NCBI RefSeq assembly: GCF_040829825.1
Contig: NZ_JBFOLH010000015.1
DNA: 64,000 nucleotides
Reading direction: 5' to 3' (one strand)
DNA from: Leadbetterella sp040829825
GTDB lineage: Bacteria > Bacteroidota > Bacteroidia > Cytophagales > Spirosomataceae
Part shown: piece after piece, positions 23,629-32,381 of the stretch
How the letters are laid out: the number at the start of each line of letters is the position of its first letter
How positions within the stretch are numbered: the stretch's first letter is position 1
Notes under the pieces: generated by a model
The model's database searches: none
The model's input: only the letters and a program-made list of their open reading frames with translations
What the model was told of the DNA's origin: nothing
Position numbers and translations under genes: made by a program

Positions 23629-23835
23629 TCAGGCTTCTATTATCTCAGCCCGGTACCCGATCTTCTTCAGGGAATGAATGAGGTCATCCACGTCGATATT
23701 CTCACCCTCTACCGTTAAGATCTTATCCGGGTTTTCAGTGTCTACTTTCCATTGGCTTACCTGTTCATTAGCTTCTAAGACAGGAGTTACTTTGGCTACG
23801 CAGGAGCTGCAATTGATGTTGGTTTTGAATTTCAT
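23629..23835 (-). CDS. Copper chaperone-like HMA protein
   Basis: A 68-residue HMA-domain protein with the metal motif NCSSC (Cys9 and Cys12 from the start at 23835) and the C-terminal LKKIGYRAEI. It resembles CopZ. An upstream GTG (23901) and ATGs at 23856 and 23847 could lengthen it by up to 22 residues without a clear domain, so the short form is preferred. It sits 69 bp after copA, on the same transcript, and would hand copper to that ATPase. Confidence 0.85.
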   Translation of the reverse strand: MKFKTNINCSSCVAKVTPVLEANEQVSQWKVDTENPDKILTVEGENIDVDDLIHSLKKIGYRAEIIEA

Positions 23836-23894
23836 AGGTTTTACCATATAAGGCATATTAGTATATACTGAGTTTTGGATGTTCAATAATTGTA

Positions 23895-23925
23895 CTTTCA
23901 CTTTTCACTTTTCACTTTTCACTTT
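23895..23925. repeat. 7-bp tandem repeat at the copA stop codon
   Basis: About four copies of TTTTCAC (three perfect, outer ones clipped). The copA stop (23905-23907) lies inside it. A gain or loss of one unit would shift the frame at the last residues (KVKSEK). Similar heptamers occur in Bacteroidota intergenic repeats. Confidence 0.8.
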
Positions 23926-26319
23926 CAGCCTCAGGCTGTTCAGCACCACACTCACCGAACTAAAAGCCATGGCCGCTCCCGCCCACATGGGATCAAGCAG
24001 GAACCCGTTTACCGGGTAAAGAGCGCCGGCGGCAACAGGAATGCCGATCACGTTATAGATAAACGCCCAGAACAGGTTTTGGCGGATAGCCTGCGCCGTA
24101 TTTTTTGACAGATGGATAGCTTCCGGAATTTTTGCCAGGTCAGACGAGATGATGGTCATTTTGGCCACGTCCATAGCAATATCACTGCCTTTGCCCATAG
24201 CAATGCTGACATCGGCACGGGCCAGAGCGTTTGAGTCGTTGATGCCGTCGCCCACCATAGCCACCACTTTACCTTCCTGCTGCAGCTGTTGCACAAATCC
24301 GGCCTTTTCTGCCGGCAGCACGTGGGCTTTGTATTCGTCAATACCCAGCTCTGCCGCTACGGCTGCGGCCGTTTGCTCGTTGTCGCCCGTCAGCATATAT
24401 ACCCGGATACCCTCATGATGGAGGCTGTCTATGGCTGCTTTGGAGGTTGGTTTTATGCGGTCGGCAATGGCGATGGCAGCCAGCACCCGCGCCTCGTCGC
24501 TATAAAGTACCACGGTCTGCGCTTTTGCCAGGTGCTGATCAATCCATGCTTCTGCTTCCGGACCGGTCTGTATTTTCCGTTGGCCGGTTAAGACCCGGTT
24601 GCCGATGGTGAAGGTTTTTCCCCGGTACCGGCCCTCGATTCCCTGGCCGGACAGGTTTTCAATTTCCACATCGTTCAGGAATACCGTTTCTCCTTGCAGG
24701 TGGGCTGTGATGGCATCGGCCAGGGGGTGCTCCGACGATTTTTCAATGCTGTAAAGAATATTATTCAGCTCTTCTGTCTTATCGGCGAACCACTGAATGG
24801 CCGTTACTGTGGGTTTTCCCTCGGTGATGGTGCCGGTTTTATCCAGGATGACCGCATTGATCTTACGGGCGGTTTCCAGGCTTTCTGCATCTTTGATCAG
24901 GATTCCCTTTTCAGCACCTTTGCCCACACCCACCATGATGGCGGTGGGAGTGGCGAGTCCCAATGCACAGGGACAGGCGATAACGAGAACGGTAACAAAG
25001 GCAATGAGCCCCTGTGTAAACGCATGCTCTCCGCCAAACACCAGCCAGGCCACAAAGCTCAGCAGGGCAATCCCTATTACCACCGGCACAAATACCGCTG
25101 CAATTTTGTCTACCAGCTTCTGTACGGGGGCTTTGCTGCCCTGGGCCTGCTCTACCATTTTAATGATCTGGGCCAGCACGGTGTCACCGCCTACTTTTTC
25201 GGCCCGGAACTGAAAGCTGCCTTTCTGGTTGATGGTGCCGGCAAATACCTTTTCACCCGCTGATTTGGCCACCGGTACAGGCTCGCCGCTGATCATGCTT
25301 TCATCTACAAACGAAGAGCCCGAGGTGACCGTGCCGTCTACCGCAATTCTTTCTCCCGGCTTTACCAGCAGGGTAGCGCCGGTTTTTACCGACCGGATCG
25401 GCATTTCCATCTGGTGACCGCCCTCGTGAACCACGGTAACGGTTTTGGGCTGGAAGCTCATGAGCTTCTTGATAGCGGAAGAGGTATTACCCTTGGCTTT
25501 TTCTTCCAGCAGCTTTCCCAGAAGTATGAAGGCGATCACAATACCGGCGGCTTCAAAATACACATGCGCATGGATACCTCTGGCATGCAGGTAGTGGGGG
25601 AACAATGTGATCAGCACGCTGAAAAGGTAGGCAGTTCCCGTACTCACGGCCACCAGGGTGTCCATATTGGCGCTGCGGTGCTTCAGCTGCTTCCAGGCAC
25701 CGGTAAAAAACGGGCGGCCGTAATAGAAAAGCATAGGAGTGGAAAGCGCCCACAGGATGTAGGTGGCATAGGGCATATCCATGAAAAACATGCCGATCAC
25801 AAACAGCGGAACCGCCAGGATCAGCGCCCCGGTTACCCGTCTTTTCAATGCCTGATAGCTGCTCTCCCGCACTTCATCCAGGGTTTCCGCTTCGGCCTCA
25901 TCGACCAGCAGATCGTAGCCGGCGGCCTGTAGCGCCGATTTCATTTCTTCGGGACTGATAAGCCCCGGAATATATTCTACCTGTGCCGAATTGTTGGCGT
26001 AGTTGACCTCGGCTTTTATCACACCCGGCTGGTTATTGAGGGTAGCTTCGGAGCTTCCGGCGCAGGAGGCACAGGACATGCCCGTTACCGGCCAGGTTTT
26101 TTTTACGGAGGGTACATCGTACCCCAGGTCGCGGATTTCCCTGACGGCTTCCTGTATCGCCTCTTCCGGGTATTTGCCGGCCGTGATCACCGCCCGGTGA
26201 TTATTCAGCTCCACCTTGTGCGACTGAATCCCTTTTACCTTCTCCAGCCCTTTATCTACAATCAGCGCGCAGTGTTCACTGTCTACATTCAGCAGGGGGA
26301 TATGAATGGGTTGGCTCAT
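23905..26319 (-). CDS. copA: Copper-translocating P-type ATPase
   Basis: An 804-residue P1B-type ATPase. A degenerate first HMA-like domain (1-70, one Cys in SEHCA) is followed by a full HMA domain with CASC (Cys83 and Cys86). Core motifs: CPCALGLATPTA in helix 6 (about 449), DKTGT phosphorylation site (about 493), SSEHPLA (HP locus), and GDGINDSNALARA. CPC plus the helix features fit Cu(I) export. The ATG at 26319 follows a TAATTTTG -7 box at 26338-26345; an ATG 7 codons upstream is less likely. The HMA chaperone is downstream. Confidence 0.9.
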   Translation of the reverse strand: MSQPIHIPLLNVDSEHCALIVDKGLEKVKGIQSHKVELNNHRAVITAGKYPEEAIQEAVREIRDLGYDVPSVKKTWPVTGMSCASCAGSSEATLNNQPGVIKAEVNYANNSAQVEYIPGLISPEEMKSALQAAGYDLLVDEAEAETLDEVRESSYQALKRRVTGALILAVPLFVIGMFFMDMPYATYILWALSTPMLFYYGRPFFTGAWKQLKHRSANMDTLVAVSTGTAYLFSVLITLFPHYLHARGIHAHVYFEAAGIVIAFILLGKLLEEKAKGNTSSAIKKLMSFQPKTVTVVHEGGHQMEMPIRSVKTGATLLVKPGERIAVDGTVTSGSSFVDESMISGEPVPVAKSAGEKVFAGTINQKGSFQFRAEKVGGDTVLAQIIKMVEQAQGSKAPVQKLVDKIAAVFVPVVIGIALLSFVAWLVFGGEHAFTQGLIAFVTVLVIACPCALGLATPTAIMVGVGKGAEKGILIKDAESLETARKINAVILDKTGTITEGKPTVTAIQWFADKTEELNNILYSIEKSSEHPLADAITAHLQGETVFLNDVEIENLSGQGIEGRYRGKTFTIGNRVLTGQRKIQTGPEAEAWIDQHLAKAQTVVLYSDEARVLAAIAIADRIKPTSKAAIDSLHHEGIRVYMLTGDNEQTAAAVAAELGIDEYKAHVLPAEKAGFVQQLQQEGKVVAMVGDGINDSNALARADVSIAMGKGSDIAMDVAKMTIISSDLAKIPEAIHLSKNTAQAIRQNLFWAFIYNVIGIPVAAGALYPVNGFLLDPMWAGAAMAFSSVSVVLNSLRLKVKSEK

Positions 26320-26337
26320 GATCTTTAATTTATACTG

Positions 26338-26345
26338 CAAAATTA
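26338..26345 (-). promoter_or_regulatory. -7 element of copA operon
   Basis: TAATTTTG on the minus strand, 19 bp upstream of the copA start. No -33 TTTG at the right distance; a metal-responsive activator could replace it. Confidence 0.45.
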
Positions 26346-26455
26346 CAACGGCGAGGTGGGGGAGCGCTTACGTTTTTAGGGGAGAGGCTTGTAGGATTTT
26401 CCTTTTTAAAGTTCGATATAAAATAATAAACCGTATATTTGAGTTGATCTTAAAA

Positions 26456-26710
26456 ATGAGAAAGGAAATGAATGTATTGGAAAAGAAGGTTGAATTAATT
26501 CAGTGGCTTTCCTTCCTGGAAGATGGTGAGATCATAGAGAAGTTAGTGAAATTTAAGGAGGATTCTACGAAAGACTGGTGGGATAGTATTTCTGCCGAGG
26601 AAAAGTCAGGAATAGAAAAAGGCCTTAAAGGAGCAGATAATAATGAGTTAATATCCCATACAGCTTTTTCAAACCGGCAAAGCCCTGCAAAGAAAAAACT
26701 TGCCCCTTAG
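26456..26710 (+). CDS. Orphan antitoxin-like protein (type II TA)
   Basis: An 84-residue protein starting MRKEMNVLEKKVELIQWLSFLED and containing KDWWDSISAEEKSGIEKGL, which is the pattern of Bacteroidota RelB/ParD-like antitoxins (about 75-85 aa). Those usually end with an ISHxEVxxxYxKW-type helix that pairs with a RelE toxin in the next gene. Here the end diverges after LISHTAF and no toxin gene follows; the next gene, 14 bp on, is an ABC ATPase. It therefore looks like a decayed or solitary antitoxin. The family call rests on the WWDSIS..EEK segment. Confidence 0.6.
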   Translation: MRKEMNVLEKKVELIQWLSFLEDGEIIEKLVKFKEDSTKDWWDSISAEEKSGIEKGLKGADNNELISHTAFSNRQSPAKKKLAP

Positions 26711-26724
26711 ATAGATATACATCC

Positions 26725-27354
26725 ATGCTAAATGTCCAGAATTTCACCAAAAGCTACTCCGGCCAGAAGATCATTGCCGTAGATGAGCTGGTCATTCCTG
26801 ACGGGATTCACTGGGTCAGGGGAGTAAACGGTTCGGGGAAGTCAACATTCTTCCGGTCGGTGGCGGGAATTGTACCCTACGAGGGGCAAATATCCTGGAA
26901 CGGGATTGACCAGAAGGCGCAGCCGGTAGCTTACCGGATGAAGGTAAATATGAGCGAGGCAGAACCGCTTTACCCCGAGTTTTTAAGCGGCTACGATATC
27001 CTGAGCTTTATCTGCAAGGCGAAACAGGGAACCCGGGAACAGCTGCGCAGTCTGGCCGAACGGTTCGATACGCCCGGTTACTGGAAGAACCCCTGCGGAA
27101 CTTATTCGAGCGGGATGTTAAAGAAAGTAGCGATTATTTCTGCGTTTTTAGGAAGCCCGGAGCTGATTATCCTGGATGAACCCCTGATCACCATCGATGT
27201 AAAGAGCGTGGGTATTGTTTATGAGCTGGTGAAGGAGTTTTACGAAGAAAAGGGCGTTAACTTCCTGCTTTCGTCGCACCAGGATTTCATTTTTGAGAAC
27301 CTGCCCATCCTGCATTCTTACCAGGTAGAAAACCAAACCATTTTTAAGGTATGA
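26725..27354 (+). CDS. ABC transporter ATP-binding protein
   Basis: A 209-residue ABC ATPase with Walker A GVNGSGKST (33-41), signature TYSSGMLKKV (about 126-135), Walker B ELIILDEPL (about 144-152), and an H-loop LLSSHQD. It overlaps the membrane gene by 4 bp. The pair resembles a simple exporter or a GldA/GldF-like two-gene system in layout only; substrate not deducible. Confidence 0.87.
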   Translation: MLNVQNFTKSYSGQKIIAVDELVIPDGIHWVRGVNGSGKSTFFRSVAGIVPYEGQISWNGIDQKAQPVAYRMKVNMSEAEPLYPEFLSGYDILSFICKAKQGTREQLRSLAERFDTPGYWKNPCGTYSSGMLKKVAIISAFLGSPELIILDEPLITIDVKSVGIVYELVKEFYEEKGVNFLLSSHQDFIFENLPILHSYQVENQTIFKV

Positions 27355-28427
27355 ACCGCATCCTGTACCTGACTATCGTACGGGAATACTACCGGCAGAA
27401 TGCGATCTTCATTTTTGCCGTGCTGATGTTTGCCATCGGGTTTCTGAGGGGGAACGAGCACCTGGCCATCATCAATGAAGCGCTCCGGAGCCCGTTCATA
27501 CTGTCCTGTATTTTCCTGCTCTGGATACTCTATGCACTGAAGGTTACTTTGTTTGCTTTGCGGTTTTTGTCGCAGAGAAGCAGCGAGTTCCTGTATCATA
27601 TCCGCCTCTTCTCTCCCGCAAAGCGTATCTGGGCGTTCATGAACCTGCAATTCTCCCTCATCCAGCTGGCGTTTACCTATGCCGTGCTGATGATAGGCAA
27701 GGGCATACTCGAAAAAACCTGGTGGGCTATCCTGGCCATTGTGGTGGTGAACCTGGTCGTGGTGGTAGCCGGCGCTCTGGTGTATGAATACCGGATCAGG
27801 CGGCCGAACAGCCGGCAGGATGTGACCCGGAAATACGCTAACCTGTCTTTTACCACGCCTCAATTCCTCTTCTACCCGCAGTACCTGCTGACCCGGCAAA
27901 CGGTGCTCCTACTGATTACCAAAAGCTTTACCGCCTTTGTGATCATGGGCGTATGCTACCTGTACCCCACAGACGACTACGATATCCGGCTGATCTCCCT
28001 GGGCTGCCTGCTGGCCGCTTTTTCGCAGAGTGTGATCCTGCAGAACCTGCATTTTTTTGAAAGAATGTATTTCGATATGTACAGGAATATGCCGGTTTCC
28101 GGACTACGCTGGTTCCTGAATTACCTGCTGACCCTGGCGGTGATCCTGCTGCCCGAAGCGGTGGTGCTGGCCCGGAATTTCCCGGCGGGTCCGGGCCTGG
28201 CCGATGGCGTGCTCCAGTTTGTATTCCTGTTTTCGGTAACGGTGGTGCTTTTGCATTACCAGATTTTCGTGGCAGGAAATAACGAGAGCGGTTTCCAGGT
28301 AGTATTTTTCTCCGGGGTGCTGCTGGCCATCCTGGTCATGTTCAGAATTCCGGCCTGGGCGTTTTCAGCAGCCGGACTTCTCCTGGCTTATGGGATGCTG
28401 AAGAGGAGATTTTACGAAGTAGAGTAG
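27351..28427 (+). CDS. ABC-2-like membrane permease subunit
   Basis: A 358-residue membrane protein with about eight hydrophobic segments, starting near residues 16-32, 47-66, 100-115 and 123-142, and a run of helices at 190-355. No conserved motif is recognised; it is called a permease from the 4-bp overlap with the ATPase. The tail ends RRFYEVE. The next gene, tyrS, is convergent, 35 bp away. Confidence 0.72.
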   Translation: MNRILYLTIVREYYRQNAIFIFAVLMFAIGFLRGNEHLAIINEALRSPFILSCIFLLWILYALKVTLFALRFLSQRSSEFLYHIRLFSPAKRIWAFMNLQFSLIQLAFTYAVLMIGKGILEKTWWAILAIVVVNLVVVVAGALVYEYRIRRPNSRQDVTRKYANLSFTTPQFLFYPQYLLTRQTVLLLITKSFTAFVIMGVCYLYPTDDYDIRLISLGCLLAAFSQSVILQNLHFFERMYFDMYRNMPVSGLRWFLNYLLTLAVILLPEAVVLARNFPAGPGLADGVLQFVFLFSVTVVLLHYQIFVAGNNESGFQVVFFSGVLLAILVMFRIPAWAFSAAGLLLAYGMLKRRFYEVE

Positions 28428-28462
28428 GAAATATAAGACAACAGGCCCGGCTGAGGGGATCT

Positions 28463-29767
28463 TTACACAATCTCCACAATATGATTCTTTTTCCCTTTTC
28501 CAACCAGGATATACCGGTCATGCAGCAGCACGATATCTGCAACAGGGAGCTTGTCGTTTTGCGTTTTTTCCTTGTTTATACTCACCGCATTGGCCTGGAT
28601 GGCTTTACGGGCCTCGCCCTTCGACGGGTAAATTTCGCCGTTTGAAAGCACAGAGATCAGCTCCAGCAGGTTACTTTCCGGGGTAAGCTCCGATTTTTTA
28701 ACGGTTGTCTGCGGAACGCCGGCAAATACCTGCCGGAAAGTTTTTTCATCCAGGCTTTTCAGGGTTTCCAGGGTGGCTTTGCCAAACAGCACTTCCGATG
28801 CCTTGACAGCGGTTTCGTAGGCTTCCTGTCCGTGAACCATGATGGTCACCTCTTTGGCCAGGGCTTTCTGGGCTACCCGTAAGTGGGGCGCCTGAGCATG
28901 TTCAGCTTCTATGGCCTCAATCTCTTCCCGGCTGAGGTAGCACCCGTATACCCGCATTAAACGGGGCAGGTCGGCGTCGTTCTGGTTGATCCAGAACTGG
29001 TAAAATTCATACGGGCTGGTCAATTCGGCGTCCAGCCATACGTTTCCGCCTTCTGATTTCCCGAATTTGGTACCGTCGGCTTTGGTCAGCAGGGGTGTGG
29101 TTAAGGCAAAAGCCGAATACGACGCATTTTCGTCGTTTTCATTCTCCTTTCTGCGAATGAGCTCGGTGCCGGTAGTAATATTTCCCCATTGGTCTGAGCC
29201 GCCCATCTGCAGCTTTACCCCGCGGGTTTTGTACAGGTGGTAGTAGTCGTACCCCTGGATCAGCTGGTACGAAAATTCGGTAAAGGAAATCCCCGTCTCG
29301 ATTCTCCGTTTAACCGAATCTTTCGAGCTCATGTAGTTGATGGTGAGGTATTTCCCGGCTTCCCGTAAAAACTGCAGGAAGCTGATATTTTTAAACCAGT
29401 CGTAGTTGTTCACAATCTCGGCCGAATTTTCACCGCAGTCGAAATCAAGGAACTTTTCCAGTTGTTTCCGGATGGCAGCCTGGTTTTCCAGGAGAATTTC
29501 TTCGGAGAGGAAGTTTCTTTCGGCACTTTTTCCTGAAGGGTCGCCTACCATGCCGGTAGCACCGCCCACCAGGGCCAGGGGCTTATGGCCGGCCAGCTGA
29601 AACTGCTTCAGCACCATGATGGTAGCCAGGTTCCCAATATGCAGTGAACGGGCGGTAGGGTCAAACCCGATGTATCCTGTAGTTGATTCTTTGTTCAGTT
29701 GCTCTTCTGTGCCGGGCATCATGTCCTGAATCATGCCCCGCCACCTTAGTTCATCAATAAATCCCAT
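28463..29767 (-). CDS. tyrS: Tyrosyl-tRNA synthetase
   Basis: A 434-residue class I synthetase. It carries the YIGFDPTARSLHIGN segment with the HIGH-like HIGN (43-46), LVGGATGMVGDPSGK, and the KFGKS signature (about 234-238), and ends with an S4-like RNA-binding domain (IYPSKGEARKAIQANAVSIN). It charges tRNA-Tyr. The start ATG at 29767 gives the family N-terminus. The gene lies 7 bp from the PorT-like gene upstream on the same strand. Confidence 0.95.
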   Translation of the reverse strand: MGFIDELRWRGMIQDMMPGTEEQLNKESTTGYIGFDPTARSLHIGNLATIMVLKQFQLAGHKPLALVGGATGMVGDPSGKSAERNFLSEEILLENQAAIRKQLEKFLDFDCGENSAEIVNNYDWFKNISFLQFLREAGKYLTINYMSSKDSVKRRIETGISFTEFSYQLIQGYDYYHLYKTRGVKLQMGGSDQWGNITTGTELIRRKENENDENASYSAFALTTPLLTKADGTKFGKSEGGNVWLDAELTSPYEFYQFWINQNDADLPRLMRVYGCYLSREEIEAIEAEHAQAPHLRVAQKALAKEVTIMVHGQEAYETAVKASEVLFGKATLETLKSLDEKTFRQVFAGVPQTTVKKSELTPESNLLELISVLSNGEIYPSKGEARKAIQANAVSINKEKTQNDKLPVADIVLLHDRYILVGKGKKNHIVEIV

Positions 29768-29773
29768 TTTTAT

Positions 29774-30412
29774 TTATTTCTTTTTAGGCCCGAATTTTTT
29801 GTTCCAGAGGTATTGTTCGGAAAAAGTATATGTAGCGCTTATCTGGAAGCTCCGGTTGCTGAAATCCATCGGTATGTTATTCTTTTTCAGTTCCGTTACA
29901 TTCCGTAGCCCGTGTACATACCGCAGGTTGATGCTGAAGAGAGAGAACATGTCCAGGAGGTTGATTCTTGCCCCCACGATAAGGCTTTCATCGCCTGATT
30001 TCCCGGGGCCGTACGGTTTGTTAAGCGTAGGAACCTCGGTCATACGGTTCAATGCCCAGCTTTTTTCATAACCGGCTTCAATGTAGACGTACTTGACGGG
30101 TGAATAACCGAGAAGCACCGGTGTGGAGAAATACCGGTAGGTATGCTTGGACGATATCGGTTTTTTCATGTTTGTGCCTTTGGCCTGGTAAATGAATTCA
30201 GGCTGTATGCTGAATTTTCCCAGGTTGAGACGGGTAAAAATACCTCCCTGTAAGCCGAAAGCCGGTTTTATGGAGTAGGTAATGGTATCTGCCGGGGAAA
30301 TGTTGGAAAGGTTAAGCCCTGCTTTGGGGCCGAATTCAAACAACCGGGGCTCGATCTGCGCCATGGCAGGAAGGGTGATCAGGAAAAGTACCAGGACTTT
30401 CAAGGATTGCAT
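29774..30412 (-). CDS. PorT-like outer-membrane beta-barrel protein
   Basis: A 212-residue protein with signal peptide (1-18, ending AMAQ). The mature sequence has the FGPKAGLNLSNIS start and FGLQGGIFTRLNLGKFSIQPEFIYQAKG that mark PF13568-type small barrels. It ends in basic residues (KKFGPKKK). Function unknown; possibly a small porin or scaffold. It is 7 bp upstream of tyrS on the same strand but probably has its own role. Confidence 0.8.
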   Translation of the reverse strand: MQSLKVLVLFLITLPAMAQIEPRLFEFGPKAGLNLSNISPADTITYSIKPAFGLQGGIFTRLNLGKFSIQPEFIYQAKGTNMKKPISSKHTYRYFSTPVLLGYSPVKYVYIEAGYEKSWALNRMTEVPTLNKPYGPGKSGDESLIVGARINLLDMFSLFSINLRYVHGLRNVTELKKNNIPMDFSNRSFQISATYTFSEQYLWNKKFGPKKK

Positions 30413-30547
30413 GCTGAATATTTTTAGTTTTGAAACGGTAGGTTTCGCTTAAAAAGTCTGCAAAGTTACAAAAAATAGAGGTTTATTTTCTGAAATTGTC
30501 AATATTCACGTTTTGCGCATATATTGCAGGCCGATTAAAGAGTTTTC

Positions 30548-31177
30548 ATGGATATAATTTTAAAGCACGGGGAAGGAACTGTGGAGCTCGATCCCGTATT
30601 CAAGCATGCCACGAACGGGCTGGATGCCGGTTTCCGCACCCGGGTTACGTTAGGTGCGGACGAGCGTTTCCTGAAGGTGAATTTCATGTGTGAGGACAAC
30701 CTGTTTACGGAGCAGAACTCCATGAAAGTTCATAATGCGCCCCTGTATAACCAGGAGGTTTTCGAGGTATTTATAGGTGTGGGAGAAGAAGACCCCACAG
30801 CGTATTTTGAGGTGGAGATTAACCCCAATAATGCGGTGTGGATAGGGGAGATCGCCAATCCTGAGCTGGGCAACGGCCCGCAGCGCATTGTGCGCCAGCT
30901 GGAGCCTGAAGCCGCCGGAATAGCCCATGGAACCGAAGTAAAAGAAGGTGCCTGGGGCGGCTTTTTGCATATCCCGTGGGAGCTGGCAGGCGAGCCGGCC
31001 GGTGGAGATTACCGGGTTAATTTTTACAGGATCCGTTCAAGGGTCTCGCACGCCGATCCCGACTGGGAATGCGATGCGGAAACCTGTGATTTTGTATGCT
31101 GGCGCAGTACGCTTTCGGGAGCAGAGCCCGCCTTTCACCGGCCCAGGCGGTTCGGGCACCTGAAAGTGCAGCGGTAA
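30548..31177 (+). CDS. CBM9-like carbohydrate-binding domain protein
   Basis: A 209-residue protein whose pattern (FEVFIGVGEEDPTAYFEVEINPNNAVW, WGGFLHIPWELAG, YRVNFYRIRS, FHRPRRFGHLKV) matches the CBM9-like domains that often occur alone in Bacteroidota. There is no signal peptide and no catalytic domain. Ligand and location are unclear; it could bind a sugar or glycoconjugate. It is monocistronic, divergent from the PorT-like gene (135-bp gap). Confidence 0.75.
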   Translation: MDIILKHGEGTVELDPVFKHATNGLDAGFRTRVTLGADERFLKVNFMCEDNLFTEQNSMKVHNAPLYNQEVFEVFIGVGEEDPTAYFEVEINPNNAVWIGEIANPELGNGPQRIVRQLEPEAAGIAHGTEVKEGAWGGFLHIPWELAGEPAGGDYRVNFYRIRSRVSHADPDWECDAETCDFVCWRSTLSGAEPAFHRPRRFGHLKVQR

Positions 31178-31232
31178 TTATCCTGCCGTGCCGTTTCCGG
31201 GCAGCCGTATGCTCACCCGTTTAGGGCCGAGG

Positions 31233-31784
31233 TCAGTGCCTGGGTTTCCAGGTGATTTCCGGGGCGTTTTGCTCCTGCGTTATTTTTCGGGATAAGACGA
31301 AAAGATAATCGGAAAGCCGGTTCAGGTATTTTAGGATCAAAGGATTAACAGGCTCTGACCGGGAGAGCCGTATCACCTGCCGTTCGGCCCGCCGGGCCAC
31401 TGTGCGGGCCACGTGCGCAAAAGAAACCTGCGGATGCCCGCCCGGCAATACAAAAGCCCTTAAGGGGGGAATAGCTTCGGAGTAGAGATCAATTTCTTTT
31501 TCCAGCAGCTCAATATCCGGCTCGAAGAGCTCTGGCAGCTTTTTCCGGTTTTGCTCCGGCACTGAGGCCAGTTCCGCGCCTATGGTGAACAGCCTGTCCT
31601 GGATCTCTTTAAGGATATTTTTCCGTTCTGCATTTTCCGGGGCATCAGACAATACCCCGATCCAGGCATTGAGCTCGTCTACGGTTCCGTAAGCCTCAAT
31701 TTTATCGTGATCTTTGGAAATGCGGCTTCCGCCTACCAGTGAGGTCTGGCCCGTATCACCGCCTTTTGTATAAATTTTTGGCAT
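31233..31784 (-). CDS. PduO-type cob(I)alamin adenosyltransferase
   Basis: A 183-residue protein. It starts MPKIYTKGGDTGQTSLVGGSRISKDH, includes EAYGTVDELNAWIG, FVLPGGHP, and RTVARRAERQVI, and ends with NRLSDYLFVLSR, all PduO/MMAB motifs. It makes adenosylcobalamin from ATP and cob(I)alamin. No de novo cobalamin genes are nearby, so it may act on salvaged B12. The start ATG at 31784 lies 96 bp from a divergent membrane protein gene. Confidence 0.92.
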   Translation of the reverse strand: MPKIYTKGGDTGQTSLVGGSRISKDHDKIEAYGTVDELNAWIGVLSDAPENAERKNILKEIQDRLFTIGAELASVPEQNRKKLPELFEPDIELLEKEIDLYSEAIPPLRAFVLPGGHPQVSFAHVARTVARRAERQVIRLSRSEPVNPLILKYLNRLSDYLFVLSRKITQEQNAPEITWKPRH

Positions 31785-31880
31785 TTATTCTTCTTTAATA
31801 TTCCGTAAGTCCGGTAAAACAGAAGTACCTTTGTGTTCCCGTTCGGGATAATTTTAATAAAGATAAAGACAGGGCAGCGA

Positions 31881-32381
31881 ATGGCAAATATTTTTTTTAA
31901 GTTTTGGCGTATAGGTTCCATCATTCTCATTACCGTAGTATTACTTTTTTGTTATACAGCCCTTCCGGATAACATCGCTGTGGGCTTCAATGAAGCGGGC
32001 GATCCCGTTGGTTTTATTGACAAGCAGCAGTTTTTCTACTGGTCGGTGGGGGTTATCCTGGGGATAAATTTTTTGTTGCGGATACTGGAAAATGCCCTGG
32101 CGAAGCTCGATTTCAGCCGGCTGTTCCGGGGAAGCTCATGGGGAAAAAACCCGGCTGCCGTTACGAACTTTCTTAAGGGCTGGTTTTCGGCGCTCCTGGC
32201 CTTCATCAATACGTACCTGGTTTTTGTTTTGCTGGGCTTGTATAATATCAACTCCCATAAAGAACAAAAGCTGGATTTTAATTACAACTACCTTTTGCTG
32301 GTAGGGGTACTGATCCTGCTGATCATCCTGGTTTATCTGCCTTACAAACTGATCGTTACGCAGGCTCCTGATGAAGATTAA
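31881..32381 (+). CDS. Four-helix membrane protein (DUF1648-like)
   Basis: A 166-residue protein with about four membrane helices (8-27, 49-67, 102-122 and 133-155). The loop LPDNIAVGFNEAGDPVGFIDKQQF resembles the DUF1648-type extracellular loop. Function unknown. The ATG at 31881 is preferred over one at 31833, which lies over the likely promoter. It overlaps queA by 11 bp, so the two genes are probably co-expressed. Confidence 0.68.
   Translation: MANIFFKFWRIGSIILITVVLLFCYTALPDNIAVGFNEAGDPVGFIDKQQFFYWSVGVILGINFLLRILENALAKLDFSRLFRGSSWGKNPAAVTNFLKGWFSALLAFINTYLVFVLLGLYNINSHKEQKLDFNYNYLLLVGVLILLIILVYLPYKLIVTQAPDED

Noticed and set aside
27318..27899. 193-codon minus-strand frame
   Set aside because: Antisense across the ABC permease gene; low-complexity His/Gln/Pro composition typical of shadows.
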